From contig SWDT01000172.1 of assembly GCA_009193035.1 (NCBI GenBank), positions 31,634-95,633 on the forward strand: a DNA stretch of 64,000 nt. Reading direction: 5' to 3'. The stretch's first letter is position 1. Every line of letters starts with the position of its first letter. Made by a program: the position numbers and the translations under genes. The notes beneath the pieces are model-generated. The model searched no databases. It was not told the origin of the DNA and saw only the letters and a program-made list of their open reading frames with translations. Positions 31,547 to 43,200 of this stretch are shown here, in pieces. This stretch comes from Halicephalobus mephisto (Eukaryota; Nematoda; Chromadorea; Rhabditida; Panagrolaimidae).

Positions 31547-33792
31547 TTAACAATGAATATTTATTTTTTTAAATTTAATACAATTTGGTCGAGAAGGATT
31601 TGGGGATTTTGTTTTAAAAAAAAATTTAAAAAAATCGACAAATTGAATTTTGAATTGTTTTCTAAAATTAACACTAGAATGAAAAAGAAAAAAAAAATTA
31701 AAAATTTTTCCAATAACAACGATAGTTATGGATAAAACAACTAAACCGTAATCTTTTTTTTTAAGATAAAAATTTTCAAATTTTACAATATATATCCAAA
31801 AAAATATAATTGCAGATGGTAAATTTGTAATTATAAAACAACATACAATTGAAAATACAGTAATTGTTACTTTTCTTTCATTTTTTATGTGACGACGACT
31901 CCAGATTCTGGAACATCGATGATTTTCGTTTATTGGTGATTGTGATGAATCGAAACTGTTTTTGCTTGGATTCCATTTTTGAATTTGGAAAAATTTGTTT
32001 CGAGTTTTTAAATAATATAATAGGAAACCGTTGGTGAAAACGAGGAAAAATATTGGGATGATTACTTGGAAACAAACTCCGATTACAGCGGCTATCTGGA
32101 TATATAGGGGGTTTGGAGAGGGTTGCATTGAATGAACTCCATTCTAAAAAAGTTATATTTAAAAATTTTTTAAATTATATTTAAAAATTATTTAAAATTA
32201 TATTTAAAATTTTTAAAATTATATTTAAAAATTTTTTTAATTATATTTAAAAATTTTTTTAATTATATTTAAAAATTATATTTAAAATTTTTTAAAATTG
32301 TATTTAAGAATTTTTTAAAATTATATTTAAAAAATCAAAAAAATTACACATTTAAAAAAATTTTTTAGTTATATTTAAAAAATTAAAATTCAAGAAATCA
32401 AAAAAGTTATATATTTTTAATAAATTATTGGTTTTTTAAATATAGATAAAATTGAAATAAATTAAAAAAAATAATATTATACAATATTATGAAAAATAAA
32501 ATTTTAGGCTATTTCTTCGTTAATCAAAAAAGTTTTTTTTTAAATTTTTAAATTTCTTTGTTTTTAAATTTTTAAATTTCTTTGTTTTTAAATTTTTTTA
32601 AATTTTTAAATTTTTTTGTTTTTAAATTTTTTTTTATTTTTAAATTTTTTTGTTTTTAAATTTTTTTTTATTTTTAAATTTTTTTCTTTTTTTTTTCGTT
32701 TTAGGAGTTGCTTTTTTGAATTGTGCAAGTAATTCAATTTTGGATTTAGTAAAATCGAATAAAATTAAGTTTTAATTTTCGAGTTTTAAATAAATTTAAT
32801 TTTTAAATTTGAATTAATTTAAAATCGAATTTTTCGGATAAGTGACTTACGTCTAGTCCAGTGGTCTTCCTGGCCGTGCTGTTTCCGATTTTGAAGGCGA
32901 AATTATGAAATCCTGTTAATCCTAAACTGGCAACCACGATCAGACTTATGATTCCAGGAAGGATAAATTTCGATTTTGCAAAATGGGATTTCAAAGGTGT
33001 CTTGATGACGAGATATCTTTCGACACAAACGACCACGACTAACCAGTTACTTGTTGTTGAACAAAAATTGATTACTGTAGTCAATTGAGATTTGTATTTT
33101 ACATATGTTTGGTACAACCACGTCATGCATCTGGATCTGTCGAAAAAACAGTTTTTTTTTCTGATGAAAACGGGGAATCTGACGATCATGTTCAAAGACA
33201 GCAGACAAAGAAAAAAAATGTCAAAAACGGCGATGAAAGCCAGAAGTATATTCGTTCTGAAATTAATTCTACAGTATAACTCAATATTATACAAATAAAA
33301 ATAAAAAAATTTTCATAATTTAAAAAAATTTATAAAATTACAATATTTAAAAAAAATTTTCATAATTTTAAAAAATTTATAAAATTATAAAAAAATAAAA
33401 AAAAATATTTTTAAAAAACTTATAAAAAAGTAAAAATATTTTTTTCAAAAGTATTCTCAAAAAAATTACAATATTTAAAAAATTTTTTAGTATTTTTAAA
33501 AATTTATAAAATTACAATATTATTAAAAAAATAAAAATATTTAAAAAAATTTTCATAATTTTAAAAAATTTATAAAATTATAATATTACAGAAAAAAATT
33601 AAAATATTTCTTAAAAAATTTAAAAAATTACCGTCCTCTCATGGATTTCGAAGTAAGGACTATCAAACTGAGGAAATTCAAGAATAATCCGCAGACTGCC
33701 AGCACAGGATAAAAGTACTCACAGGTGGAAGCGATCCAGACCCAATAAGGTTCGTTCCCCGGGGTTGGGGTTGTTGTTATTAATAATGACAT
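31547..33792 (-). CDS. Rhodopsin-family peptide-type GPCR
   Basis: Exons 33792-33632, 33256-32851 and 32143-31547 join in phase to 387 residues. Seven hydrophobic segments are visible. TM1 is in exon 1 (PVLAVCGLFLNFLSLIVL), TM2 is LLAFIAVFDIFFLCLLSL, TM3 ends in CVERYLVIKTPL in place of DRY, TM5 is IQIAAVIGVCFQVIIPIFF, TM6 is VFSIVCCFIITNLPSAIIFF, and TM7 ends in HSSVNFRKQF in place of NPxxY. This pattern is typical of nematode FMRFamide/myosuppressin-type receptors. The ligand is unknown. Large introns (32144-32850 and 33257-33631) are low-complexity AT repeats. The start follows TTTTAG by one base. Confidence 0.8.
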
Positions 33793-34370
33793 TCTAAAAT
33801 TAAAATAAATTAAATTCTAAAATAAAAATAAAATTTTTAAAATAAATTAAATTCTAAAATAAAAATAAAATTTTTAAAATAAAAAAAAATTTCAAAATTA
33901 AAATAAAATTAAAAATAAATTAAATTTCAAAATAAAAATAAAATTTTTAAAATAAAAAAAATTTCAAAATAAAAATAAAAAAAAATTTCAAAATAAAAAT
34001 AAAATCTTTAAAACAAAATAAATAAAATTCTAAAATAAAATTTTCAAAATAAAAATAAAACTTTTTAAATAAAAATAAATTTCGAAGTAAAAATAAATAA
34101 AATTTTTAAAAAAATTTAAATAAAAATAAAATAAAATTCTAAAATTAAAATTCAATTAAATTCTAAAATTAAAATATCTCGTAAATTTATGAAAATTTCC
34201 GGGATTAGTTCCTTATTTTTGGAATTTTCTTACCTAAAAAAGAAGCCTTAGAAGAGGGAAAACTGACCTCACTGACTAAAGCACAGAATTCAGTATCTTA
34301 TTTAAGCCAGTTAACCGGGCAAAAAACGTTTTTCTAAGTCCATAGGAGTTTTCGTAAAGGCTCAGTAACT
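33793..34370. repeat. Low-complexity AATAAAATT repeats and a possible 5' exon
   Basis: 33800-34190 is a simple repeat of AAAATAAAAATAAAATTTTT with ATTCTAA. At 34235-34285 the minus strand has a TTTAG acceptor, about 50 bases and a TTTTTTAG/GTAAGAAA donor, which could be a non-coding 5' exon of the GPCR gene. A similar donor context occurs at 39476-39484. Confidence 0.35.
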
Positions 34371-34880
34371 AAGTTCGCCGTGGAAAAACGATATAAGCAT
34401 CAGTCGTTGCGGGACCGTTATTAGGGATATTAGAAAATTAAAATAATTAACAAAGGAATTGGTCCTGACACGAATGAAGATTAAGATAAGTGACCAGGTT
34501 CATAATGGAAAAGTACCATAAGCATCAGTCGCTGCGGGACCGTTATTGGAGATATTTTTTAAAAATAGAAAAGCTCGATCCTATCACGAATGATATTTGA
34601 TTTACTTTCCAAAAATCAACATAATCATCGATTTTTAAAATCATTCGTAACAGGACCAATATCCATCAAAAATCCACTTTATATTCTTTCTTTAAACGTA
34701 TTTCACATAATGGTCCCACCACGAATAACATTTAATTTCTAAAAATCAATATTGTTACTGATCTTTAAAATCATTCGTAACAGGACCAATATCCATCAAA
34801 AATCCACTTTAAATTTTTTCTCTAAAAATATCTCAAAGAATGGTCCCACCACGAATAACATTTAATTTTTAATTATAACC
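34370..34880. repeat. 130-bp tandem repeat with GGACC(A/G)/GGTCCCACCACGAAT
   Basis: About four units of 130 bp are visible. GCATCAGTCGTTGCGGGACC recurs at 34395 and 34525; AAAATCATTCGTAACAGGAC recurs at 34637 and 34767, each followed by CAATATCCATCAAAAATCCA and AATGGTCCCACCACGAATAA. The same family occurs in the glycosyltransferase intron at 40120-40610. 34880-35330 is AT-rich and I see nothing else in it. Confidence 0.75.
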
Positions 34881-35339
34881 TTCATTATTCATTTTTTAAC
34901 AAATTAAAAAATCGTTTCGTAACTTCCGTGATGACAAAAGCAAAAGTAAATCATAATACAAAATATTATTTTTCATAAATAATGTCTTTTTTATTATCTT
35001 TTTTATTTTTCAAAAGAATCTGTATCCAAGGATTTCAACAATGAAAATTTTTTAAATTTGAAATTTGAAAAAATTTAAAATTTTTAAAAATTTTAAAAAT
35101 TTGAAAAAAATTTGAAATTTTAAAAATTAAATCAGACATTCGGTCACGCGACGTTTCGATTTTTTTATGAAATTTAACAAAAAATAACTTTTTCAAAAAT
35201 AACTTTCTGGACTGAGCTATATATCAAGTCGAAGCTTTTAAATAGTACATTCAAAGACTGGTGTCCGTTTTTGTTAAACGCCTTTTTGAAGCAAGATAAT
35301 CCAAAAAAATCCATAATTCCAAGTTTTCCTTTTTTACAC

Positions 35340-36390
35340 ATTTCTGATAATTTTTGAAAAAAACTAATTAGACAGATATAACGACTGGAAAAAGTACATC
35401 TAATAACAAAAAAATATTATTAAAATAGGTAAAGATAAAATAGAAAACGAACACACTAAAAATCAATGATCGGATGTTCATTCCATAACTAAACGAATTC
35501 GTTCATTTTTTTTCGTTTTTTATAATTTTTGAAAAAAACTAATTAGACAGATATAATGACTGAGAAAAGTACATCTAATAACAAAAAAGAATTATTAAAA
35601 TAGGTAAAGTTAAAATAGAAAACGAACACACTAAAAATCAATGATCGGATGTTCACTCCATAACTAAACGAATTCGTTCATTTTTTTAAAATTTTAAATA
35701 GTTTCCTTAAAAAGTTAACTAGATAGTTGAAATTACTTGAAAATAATACATATAGTTATAAAAAGAGTTATTGAAATCTGTAAAGTTTAAATAGCAAACA
35801 AGTGTCTTAAAGATTGTTTATCGAAGTTTAGTGAGTGGGCAAGTGAATTCACTTCCGTTTTTTTCATTTTTTTGATTACTTTTTAAAAAAGTAAATTAAG
35901 CACTTATAATGAACAGAAACAATACACTTACTTACAACAAGAAATTATTAAAATTGATGAAGTTAAAGCAGGAAACAAGCGTTCTGAAAACCGGGGATGG
36001 AAGTTTAACGAGCAAGTAAACAAGTTTGCTTCCATTTTTCCATACTTTTTGGCTACTTTTTCGAAGAATCAATTAAATAGGTATAACCACCAGGAAAAAG
36101 CATATATGATTACAAAAGAAATTATTAAAATTGATGAAGTTAAAGCAGGAAACAAGCGTTCTGAAAACCGGGGATTGAAGTTTAACGAGCAAGTAAACAA
36201 GTTTGCTTCCATTTTTCCATACTTTTTGGTTACTTTTTCGAAGAATCAATTAAATAGGTATAACCACCAGGAAAAAGCACATATGATTACAAAAGAAAAT
36301 ATTAAAATTGATGCAGTTAAAGCAGAAAACGAGCGTTCTGAAAATAGCTTATCGAACATTCACTTCACAGTTCAGCGAACTCACTTATGT
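35340..36390. repeat. 177-bp satellite, six units
   Basis: The anchor ATTATTAAAAT(T/A)G recurs at about 35414, 35591, 35767, 35944, 36121 and 36298, an almost exact 177-bp period. Units contain AAACTAATTAGACAGATATA or its variant AATTAAATAGGTATAACCAC, a GTTAAA..GGAAACAAGCGTTCT segment and AAACGAATTCGTTCATTTTT or its variant. The two right-hand units are almost identical, the left ones diverged. Because 177 is a multiple of three, a spurious frame stays open across the last units (36049-36441). Confidence 0.85.
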
Positions 36391-36429
36391 TTTCTAGTCG
36401 TACAATATATGGAATGTTTTTCCTTTATC

Positions 36430-37520
36430 TACTTTTCTTAATACAGGAAGACTTTTATCAAAAATGGAACAATAGATTCCGAATTTGTATTTATGAAATG
36501 AACTATCGCTTGTTTCAAAAAACTACTTGGACTAAACCTTAATGCATAACATATGAAACTTCGGATTTATCTTATTTCCTTGCTCCAGAAGAACTCCTAC
36601 AAAAAATGCATAACAGATTCCGAATCTGTAACTACTAATTTACAAAAACAAAAAATAACTTGTTTCAAAAAATTACTTTGATGAAATTCTGGTGTTTGAT
36701 ATATGAAATTCCGCGCATTTAACTAATTTTCTCTTTTTAAGGAAGTTATTATTCGAGAATAAACAAGATTCAAATCTGTAACTACTAATTAACAAGATAA
36801 ATAACAACTTGTCTGGGAAAAATTATCCATATTAATCATCAATGTTAGATATATGGAACTTATTAATCTACTTTTTTACTTTAGAAGCATTTTTATTCAG
36901 AATAGACAACAGATTCTGATTCTGTATCTATCAACTTGGAAAATACACCGTAACTTGTTTTAAAAGAACTATCTATACTGATTATGTATTATTCATATAT
37001 GAAACTTGATTTTCTTATTTTAAAAGAACTTGTGAATGATAATAACCAACAGATTCTGAATCTACTAACTTAGAAAACAAGTAATAGTTTTTTTTAAAAG
37101 AACTATCTACACTGATTATGTATTATTCATATATAAAACTTGATTTTTTTTTATTTTAAAAGAACTTGTGAATGATAATAACCAACAGATTCTGAATCTA
37201 CTAACTCAAAAAACAAGTAATAATTTGTTTTAAAAGAACTATCTACACTGATTATGTATTATTCATATATAAAACTTGATTTTTTTTTATTTTAAAAGAA
37301 CCTGTAAATACTAGTAACCAACAGATTCTGAATCTACTAACTTAGAAAACAAGTAATAGTTTATTCGAAAAAAGTTATTTATACTACATCTCGATGTTTG
37401 ATATATGAAACATATTTACTTACTTTTATTACTTTAGATGAATGCTTTCTTAGAATGTCCGATAAATTCCAAATTTGTAGCTACTAACAAAATAAACTAT
37501 TGCTTTTTTCGAAAAAATAC
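36430..37520. repeat. 135-150-bp tandem repeat with TATATGAAA core
   Basis: TATATGAAA-type words occur near 36549, 36699, 36849, 36992, 37129, 37264 and 37399. Between them are AACAGATTCTGAATCT, GTAACTACTAA or CTACTAACTTAGAAAACAAG and TTTTAAAAGAACTATCTACA. The three units at 36990-37330 are nearly identical. Confidence 0.8.
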
Positions 37521-39483
37521 TTAGACTAAAGTTACTTCCCTTGTGAGTTGTCAGTTTATAAAAACAAAGTTTCTCAATTTAGCACTAGAGTTGTTCAAAA
37601 CGTAAAGCTCCAACTTGGTCATCAGAAAAGCGCCTAAGGCGAAATATAGACAACCGTTTATGTTTATATTTTGGTTTTTTTGGAAAAAATATTTTCGAAT
37701 TTCAATGGGGGTCAGTTGTGGATTCAAATTTGGACTTTTGTCGGACTAATCAATTTTTTCTTTTTCGAAAATTGGATTTTCATCGACAAATTTCCAAAAA
37801 AATTTTATTTTCGAACAAAATGTTTAAATTTTTTTGAATTAAATTTTTTATAAAAAATCATCAAGTCCAGAAAATTGAATTTTTAAAAGTTTTTGAAGTT
37901 TTCAGAATCTTATGGAATCTGATAGAAGATTATAGAACTTTCAAGAATACGGTAGAGGCTTCAAGAATTCAGAAGAAGATTTCAAAGTTTTAGAATTTGG
38001 AAGAAAGTTTCAGAATTCAGAAAGAAAAATTTTGAAAGTTTTAGAATTCAATAAAAAGTTTCAGAATCCAGGAAAACAATTTTGGAAATTTAGTAGAAAG
38101 TTTTAGAATTCAGAAGAAAATTTAAAAGTTTCAGAATTCGGTAGAAAGTTTCAGAATTCAGAAGAAAATTCAAAAGTTTTAGAATTCAGAAAGAAAATTT
38201 AAAAGTTTTTAGAATTCAATAAAAAGTTTCAAAATTCAGAAAGAAAAATTTTGAAAGTTTTAAGAATTTCATAAAGACTTAAAATTCAGAAGAAGATTCA
38301 AAAAGTTTCAAAGAACGTTAATAGAAGATAGGAAACCTTCTGAAGCCAGATTCTTCATGCAAAAATATAGAAAAATTAGTAGTTTATTTCCTCATCTTAA
38401 ATCTGAATAAAAAAATTTAAATAAAAAATTACTGTAGCAGCTGAATAATAATCGAAAATGATTTTTTTGTTTTTTTCAATTTTATTTCATAAACAATTCG
38501 AAATTATTTTATTTTTTAATTTTAAAATCAAAAATAATATTTTAAAACAAAAATAATTTTCTGTTATTTTTTTAAAATTATTTTTTTTTATTTTTGAAAT
38601 TATTTTTTCTTTATTTTTTTAAAATTATTTTTTTGGAATCATTAACGGAAATTTTCAAAGTACTTTGTTCTTTGATTTCGAACTTGGAAACGAATAAAAA
38701 ATCAAAAAAAAATAAAAAAATCGAATTTGACAAATTGATTTATTGAGTAGACGATAGTCAAAAATAAACGTTTTAAAAATTTTTTTATAAAATATTTGGT
38801 TTTTTTAAAATCATTTGATAAATAATTTTTTACAATTTCAAAATCTCGTGATTTTAGAGAAAAAAATTTTTTTGACAAAAATTTTGTCAATTTAAAATTT
38901 ATTTCGAAATCTTTATGATATTCAAATTTAATTTAAATTTAAATTTTTATTAATTTCGAATTTTTGACAAAATTTTTTTGAAAAAAATTCATTTCGAAAT
39001 TTCTATTTTATCCAGATTTGTATCAAATTTTTAATCAAATATTAATTTTCATCAGATATTTATTGTAATGAAATCCGCATAGAAATCTTCATAGTATCTG
39101 AATTTGGATAGAAATTTCTCATTTCATCAAGGCTTTCATCGAGACTTTCATCGACAATATCTACATTATATAAAATTAATATTAAATTTCTATTAATATT
39201 TTCATTTACATTTTTATTGCATTTGAGTTTGGATAAAAGTTTCTCATTTCATCGAAGCTTTCATCGAGGCTTTCATCGAGGCTTCCATCGACGATATTTA
39301 TGTCATATTTGAATTTCTATTAATATTTTCATTCACATTTTTATTGCATCTGAATTTGGATAGAAATTTCTCACTTCATCAAGGCTTTCATCGACGATAT
39401 CTACATTATATAAAATTAATATTAAATTTTATTAAGATTTTTATTTCGACTAAATTGTAGTTTGTTTCTTACCTAAAAAACGA
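37521..39483. other. Gene-poor AT-rich intergenic DNA
   Basis: I see no gene here. 37860-38340 is a degenerate repeat of GAAAGTTTCAGAATTCAGAA. 38450-38660 is low-complexity ATTTTTTT. 39050-39440 repeats GGATAGAAATTTCTCA, TTTCATCGAGGCTTTCATCG and AATATTAAATTT about four times. Confidence 0.6.
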
Positions 39484-39597
39484 AAGTTGCAAGTGAACAT
39501 TGTGATCGGGAACAAAGTGCAGAGCGGACGGGTCATCGGAAAACACGCCCCGAAGACCGAGTTCGATTGGACCCTCAGGCAATTTTCGCGATGATCT
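39484..39597 (-). other. Exon-like GC-richer island, strand uncertain
   Basis: On the minus strand a CTGCAG acceptor and a perfect TAG/GTAAGAAA donor enclose about 114 bases with one fully open frame, SRKLPEGPIELGLRGVF then SDDPSALHFVPDHNVHLQ. Base composition is far less AT-rich than around it. It lies only 49 bases from the plus-strand glycosyltransferase start. It could be an exon of an unmodelled minus-strand transcript or the plus-strand promoter. No partner exon was found. Confidence 0.35.
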
Positions 39598-39645
39598 GCA
39601 GACAATCAATGATCTTTTGATTATTTTTGTCAAAAATCATCAAAT

Positions 39646-42600
39646 ATGAAATTAATTATTATTTTTATTTTTCTACAGTATACTTTAAGTTTGAAAATTT
39701 TACAAATAGTTCCTGGATTCACGAATAGTCATGTTTTATTCAATTATCGTGTGGCCGAAACTTTGACGAAATTAGGACATCAGGTCCGGATGTGGACCCA
39801 GATGGAAATGAACATGGTCGTTGCGGGAGATTTGTCCATACCCAAGAACGTCACCGAACACAGGGTTCCTATCCACTTCAGCGATAAATTAAAAATGGAA
39901 GGTCTTTCTGTAAGTTTTTCCTTAAAAAATTTAAAATTAAAAAAAAAAAACAAAATTCAAATTTAAAAAGAAAAAACAAAATTTAGATTTTAAAAAATTC
40001 AAATTTAAAAAAAAACAAAATTTATATTTTAAAAAAAAAAACGAAATTTAGATTTATAAAAATTCAAATTTTAAAAAAATTTAAAAAAAGTTAAAATAAT
40101 ATTTAAATTTTTTATATATTATTCGTGTCAGGATCGTTATTTAGAATCTATAGTTTTGAAATTTCGAAAGTAAAAATTCCTGGTCCCGACGCGAATTATG
40201 TTTAATTTAGTTTCTGATTATGAATTTTATTATTATCTTTTAAAAAATATAATTTTTTTTAAGACAATTATTTAGAATTTATAATTTTGAAATTTCGAAA
40301 ATAAAAATTCCTGGTCCCGAAACAAATTATGTTTAATTTAGTTTCTGATTATGAATTTTATTATTATTTTTTTAAAATATAAATTTCTTTTTCTAAAACA
40401 ATTATTTAAAATTTATAATCAAAAAATTTTGAAAATAAAAATTCCTGGTCCCGAAACGAATCACGTTTACTTTAATTTTCTGATTATGAATTTTATTATT
40501 ATCTTTTAAAAAATATAATTTTTTTAAGACAATTATTTAGAATTTATAATCAAAAAATTTTGAAAATAAAAATTCCTGGTCCCGAAACGAATTATGTTTT
40601 ATTTAATTTTCGAATATAAGTTTAGTGATTTTTTAAATTCGTTTAGATCTTCCAAACGATGATGTTCAACAAGGGATCAGCTTACGACCTTTGGTGGACG
40701 GGCCAGGAGTTCAAAGACATGAGGATCGAGTCCTGTCATCAGATGCTCAAAGTTGATCCTAAAATCGTGGATTCTTTTGCACAAGAAAATTTCGATCTTG
40801 CCGTTGGTCATTTTCACGATTTATGTCCTTTGGCAATTGCTGAAAAAATAGGAATCAAAAAATTTATCTGGATAACCCATGGGACATCCGTCTACGATTT
40901 CACCGCTGTCCAGATCGGATTGAGGACTTTTCCGAGCTTCGTTCCTCATCCATTGAGTGCCTACGGCGACAGAATGAAATTTTTTGACAGAATCATCAAC
41001 CTCGCCTGGCATCTGTCCACTTTGGATTTCGTTAATCTTCCTCAGAATCTGCTCTACGACGAAAACAACATGTATAAAAAAGGTGAAAATTATTTTTTAA
41101 TTTAAAATTCTTCAAAAATTTCATATTTTTTTAAAATTTTAAATCTCAAAATTCTTCAAAAATTTCATATTTTTTAATTTTAAATTTTTCAAAAGTTTCA
41201 TATTTTTTTAATTTTAAATTTTTTCAATTTCAAAATTTTTATATTTTTTTAAATTTCAAAAATCTTCGAAAATTTCATATTTTTTTTAATTTTAAATTTC
41301 AAAAATCTTCAAAAATTTCATATTTTTTTTAATTTTAAGTTTTTCAAATATTTTATATTTTTCAATTTAAATTTTTTTTTAATTTTAAAATTTTTCTAAA
41401 ATTTTATATTTCTTTAAATTTTAAGTTTTAAAATTTTTTTGATTACTGTAATTTTTTTGGTTACTGTAATTTTTTAGAATATCGTCCATTTTACGATTCT
41501 CCAGATCTTTGGGATCTTTCACAAAACGTCAGAATCCTCCTGGTTAACGGCGACAGATTCCTCGATTTTCCTCGTCCATTGCCTCCGGGGGTGACATTCA
41601 TGGGAGAAGTCGGAAAAAAACCTTCAAAATCTAATCTTGTTTTTTCATCGGAGATAAACGAAATCATCAACAGAACCAAAAAAGGAATCATAATTTTTTC
41701 TTTGGGTACTGTATCGAACACAACAAACATGCCCCAAAAAATGCTCCGGAGCTTCGTGGAGGCCTTCGGGAGGTTTCCAGAATACCAGATTCTTTGGAGA
41801 ATGGAGATGGATGTCCCCGAAGCCTCCAAGTACAGTAACATAAACCTCCTAAAATGGCTGCCCCAGAAGGACCTCATGAGTAAGTTTTATTTAAATTTTT
41901 TTAAATTCAGATAAATTGGTTACAAAATCATCGTTAAAAATCTTAATCCTAGAATACTGTAGTCTCTGAAATTCCAAAAATTCTTGTCAAAAGTATTTTA
42001 TAAAAAAATTATGTATAATTGATTACGAAATCATCATTGAAAACCAATTCTAGGATACTGTAGTTTCTAAAAATCCAAAAATTCTTGTCAAAAGTATTTT
42101 ATAAAAAAATTATGTATAATTGATTATAAAATCATCGTTAAAAATCTTAATTCTAGGATACTGTAGTTTTTAAAAATTCAAAAATTCTCGTCGAGACCAT
42201 TTCGTAAAAAATACTTATTTTAATTTTCACAATAATACAAATATTCGTTTCAGAACACCCTAAGACCAAGTTACTAATTGCCCATGGAGGTTACAATAGT
42301 TTTCTGGAAGCTTCTCAATCCGGAATTCCGATAATTCTGATGCCGTTATTCGCCGACCAATTCATCAACACCAAAAGGGCCAAAAGATTCGGCATTGCAG
42401 AAGAATTGGATAAACTGAATCTGACTCCAGACATCGTAGCAGAGAAAATGAATCTCATTCTTAACGATCCAAGGTAATTTTTTTAATTTTACAGTATGGT
42501 AAACAATTTCAGAATTACTGTAATTTACCTAGATACCATAATCTCAGAAACAAAAAAGTTTAAAAAAAATTCTGATTTCAAATAATTTTAAAAGTATACA

Positions 42601-43108
42601 GTATCCCTTTAGTACTGTAAATTAAAAATCAGAATAGTTCTAAAATTACAAAATATACTGTGGTAAATTGTTAAAAATAGCATTGGATATACAGTATGGT
42701 AAACAATTTCAGAATTACTGTAATTTACCTAGATACCGTAATCTCAGAAACAAAAAAGTTTTAAAAAAAATTCTGATTTTAAATAATTTTAAAAGTATAC
42801 AGTACCCCTTTAGTGCTGTAAATTAAAAATCAGAATAGTTCTAAAATTACAAAACATACTGTATAATTACACCATGTCGTTTCAGATATTCTCAAAAAGC
42901 CCAAAGATTAGCTTCCATGTTGAATGACCGTCCATTCGAGGATCCCCATGCCATTCTGAACCACCGACTCCGATTAGCAGTGTCCGAAAAAGAACACTTT
43001 GCTTTGAAATCTTCCCAAAAACTCAATTTCATCACTTTCCACGGAATAGACATCTTCATCTTTTTTTCTTTGACAACCTTATTTTTGATTACCATTGTTA
43101 AAAACTGA
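39646..43108 (+). CDS. UDP-glycosyltransferase (GT1 family)
   Basis: Exons 39646-39909, 40647-41082, 41478-41879, 42254-42473 and 42886-43108 join in phase to 514 residues, the usual size. Residues 1-16 are a signal peptide (MKLIIIFIFLQYTLSL). The variable acceptor-binding half holds SHVLFNYRVAETLTKLGH. The C-terminal donor-binding half has the UGT signature: LLKWLPQKDLM, LLIAHGGYNSFLEASQSGIP then MPLFADQFINTKR. A membrane helix near 490-508 and a short basic tail (KN end) place it in the ER membrane with a luminal catalytic part. UGTs conjugate sugars to small lipophilic compounds and are often detoxification genes in nematodes. The sugar and acceptor cannot be told. Introns 1, 2, 3 and 4 all hold tandem repeats. 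Confidence 0.93.
40120..40610. repeat. 134-bp intronic tandem repeat with TCCTGGTCCCGA
   Basis: Four units in glycosyltransferase intron 1 carry AAAATTCCTGGTCCCGAAAC, GAATTATGTTTAATTTA and TTCTGATTATGAATTTTATT. Starts fall near 40175, 40310, 40444 and 40575. The core GGTCCC...CGAATTATGTTTAATTT matches the intergenic family at 34370-34880. Confidence 0.8.
41890..42225. repeat. 115-bp intronic tandem repeat with ATACTGTAG
   Basis: Three units in glycosyltransferase intron 3 contain TAGGATACTGTAGTTTCTAA, AAATTCTTGTCAAAAGTATT and AATTATGTATAATTGATTAC. Intron 2 (41083-41477) is a separate simple repeat of TTCATATTTTTTTAATTTTA. Confidence 0.75.
42485..42870. repeat. 200-bp direct duplication in intron 4
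   Basis: Two nearly identical copies start ACAGTATGGTAAACAATTTC at 42491 and 42691 and fill glycosyltransferase intron 4. Each includes several ACTGTA words. Confidence 0.8.
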
Positions 43109-43200
43109 TATCCCATATATTCAATTTAATCCATCACTAATCACGTCAACAATAAAAAACAATTTCGTCTTGTTACCCGTAAATTATTAGGAAAGACAAC

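Noticed and set aside
36049..36441. A 130-residue plus-strand frame with an internal repeat (FSKNQLNRYNHQEKA twice)
   Set aside because: It lies wholly inside the 177-bp satellite. The period is a multiple of three, which keeps the frame open by chance, and upstream units break it.
39540..39600. Possible tRNA because of a GTTCGAT word
   Set aside because: No cloverleaf arms or internal A/B boxes can be placed around it.
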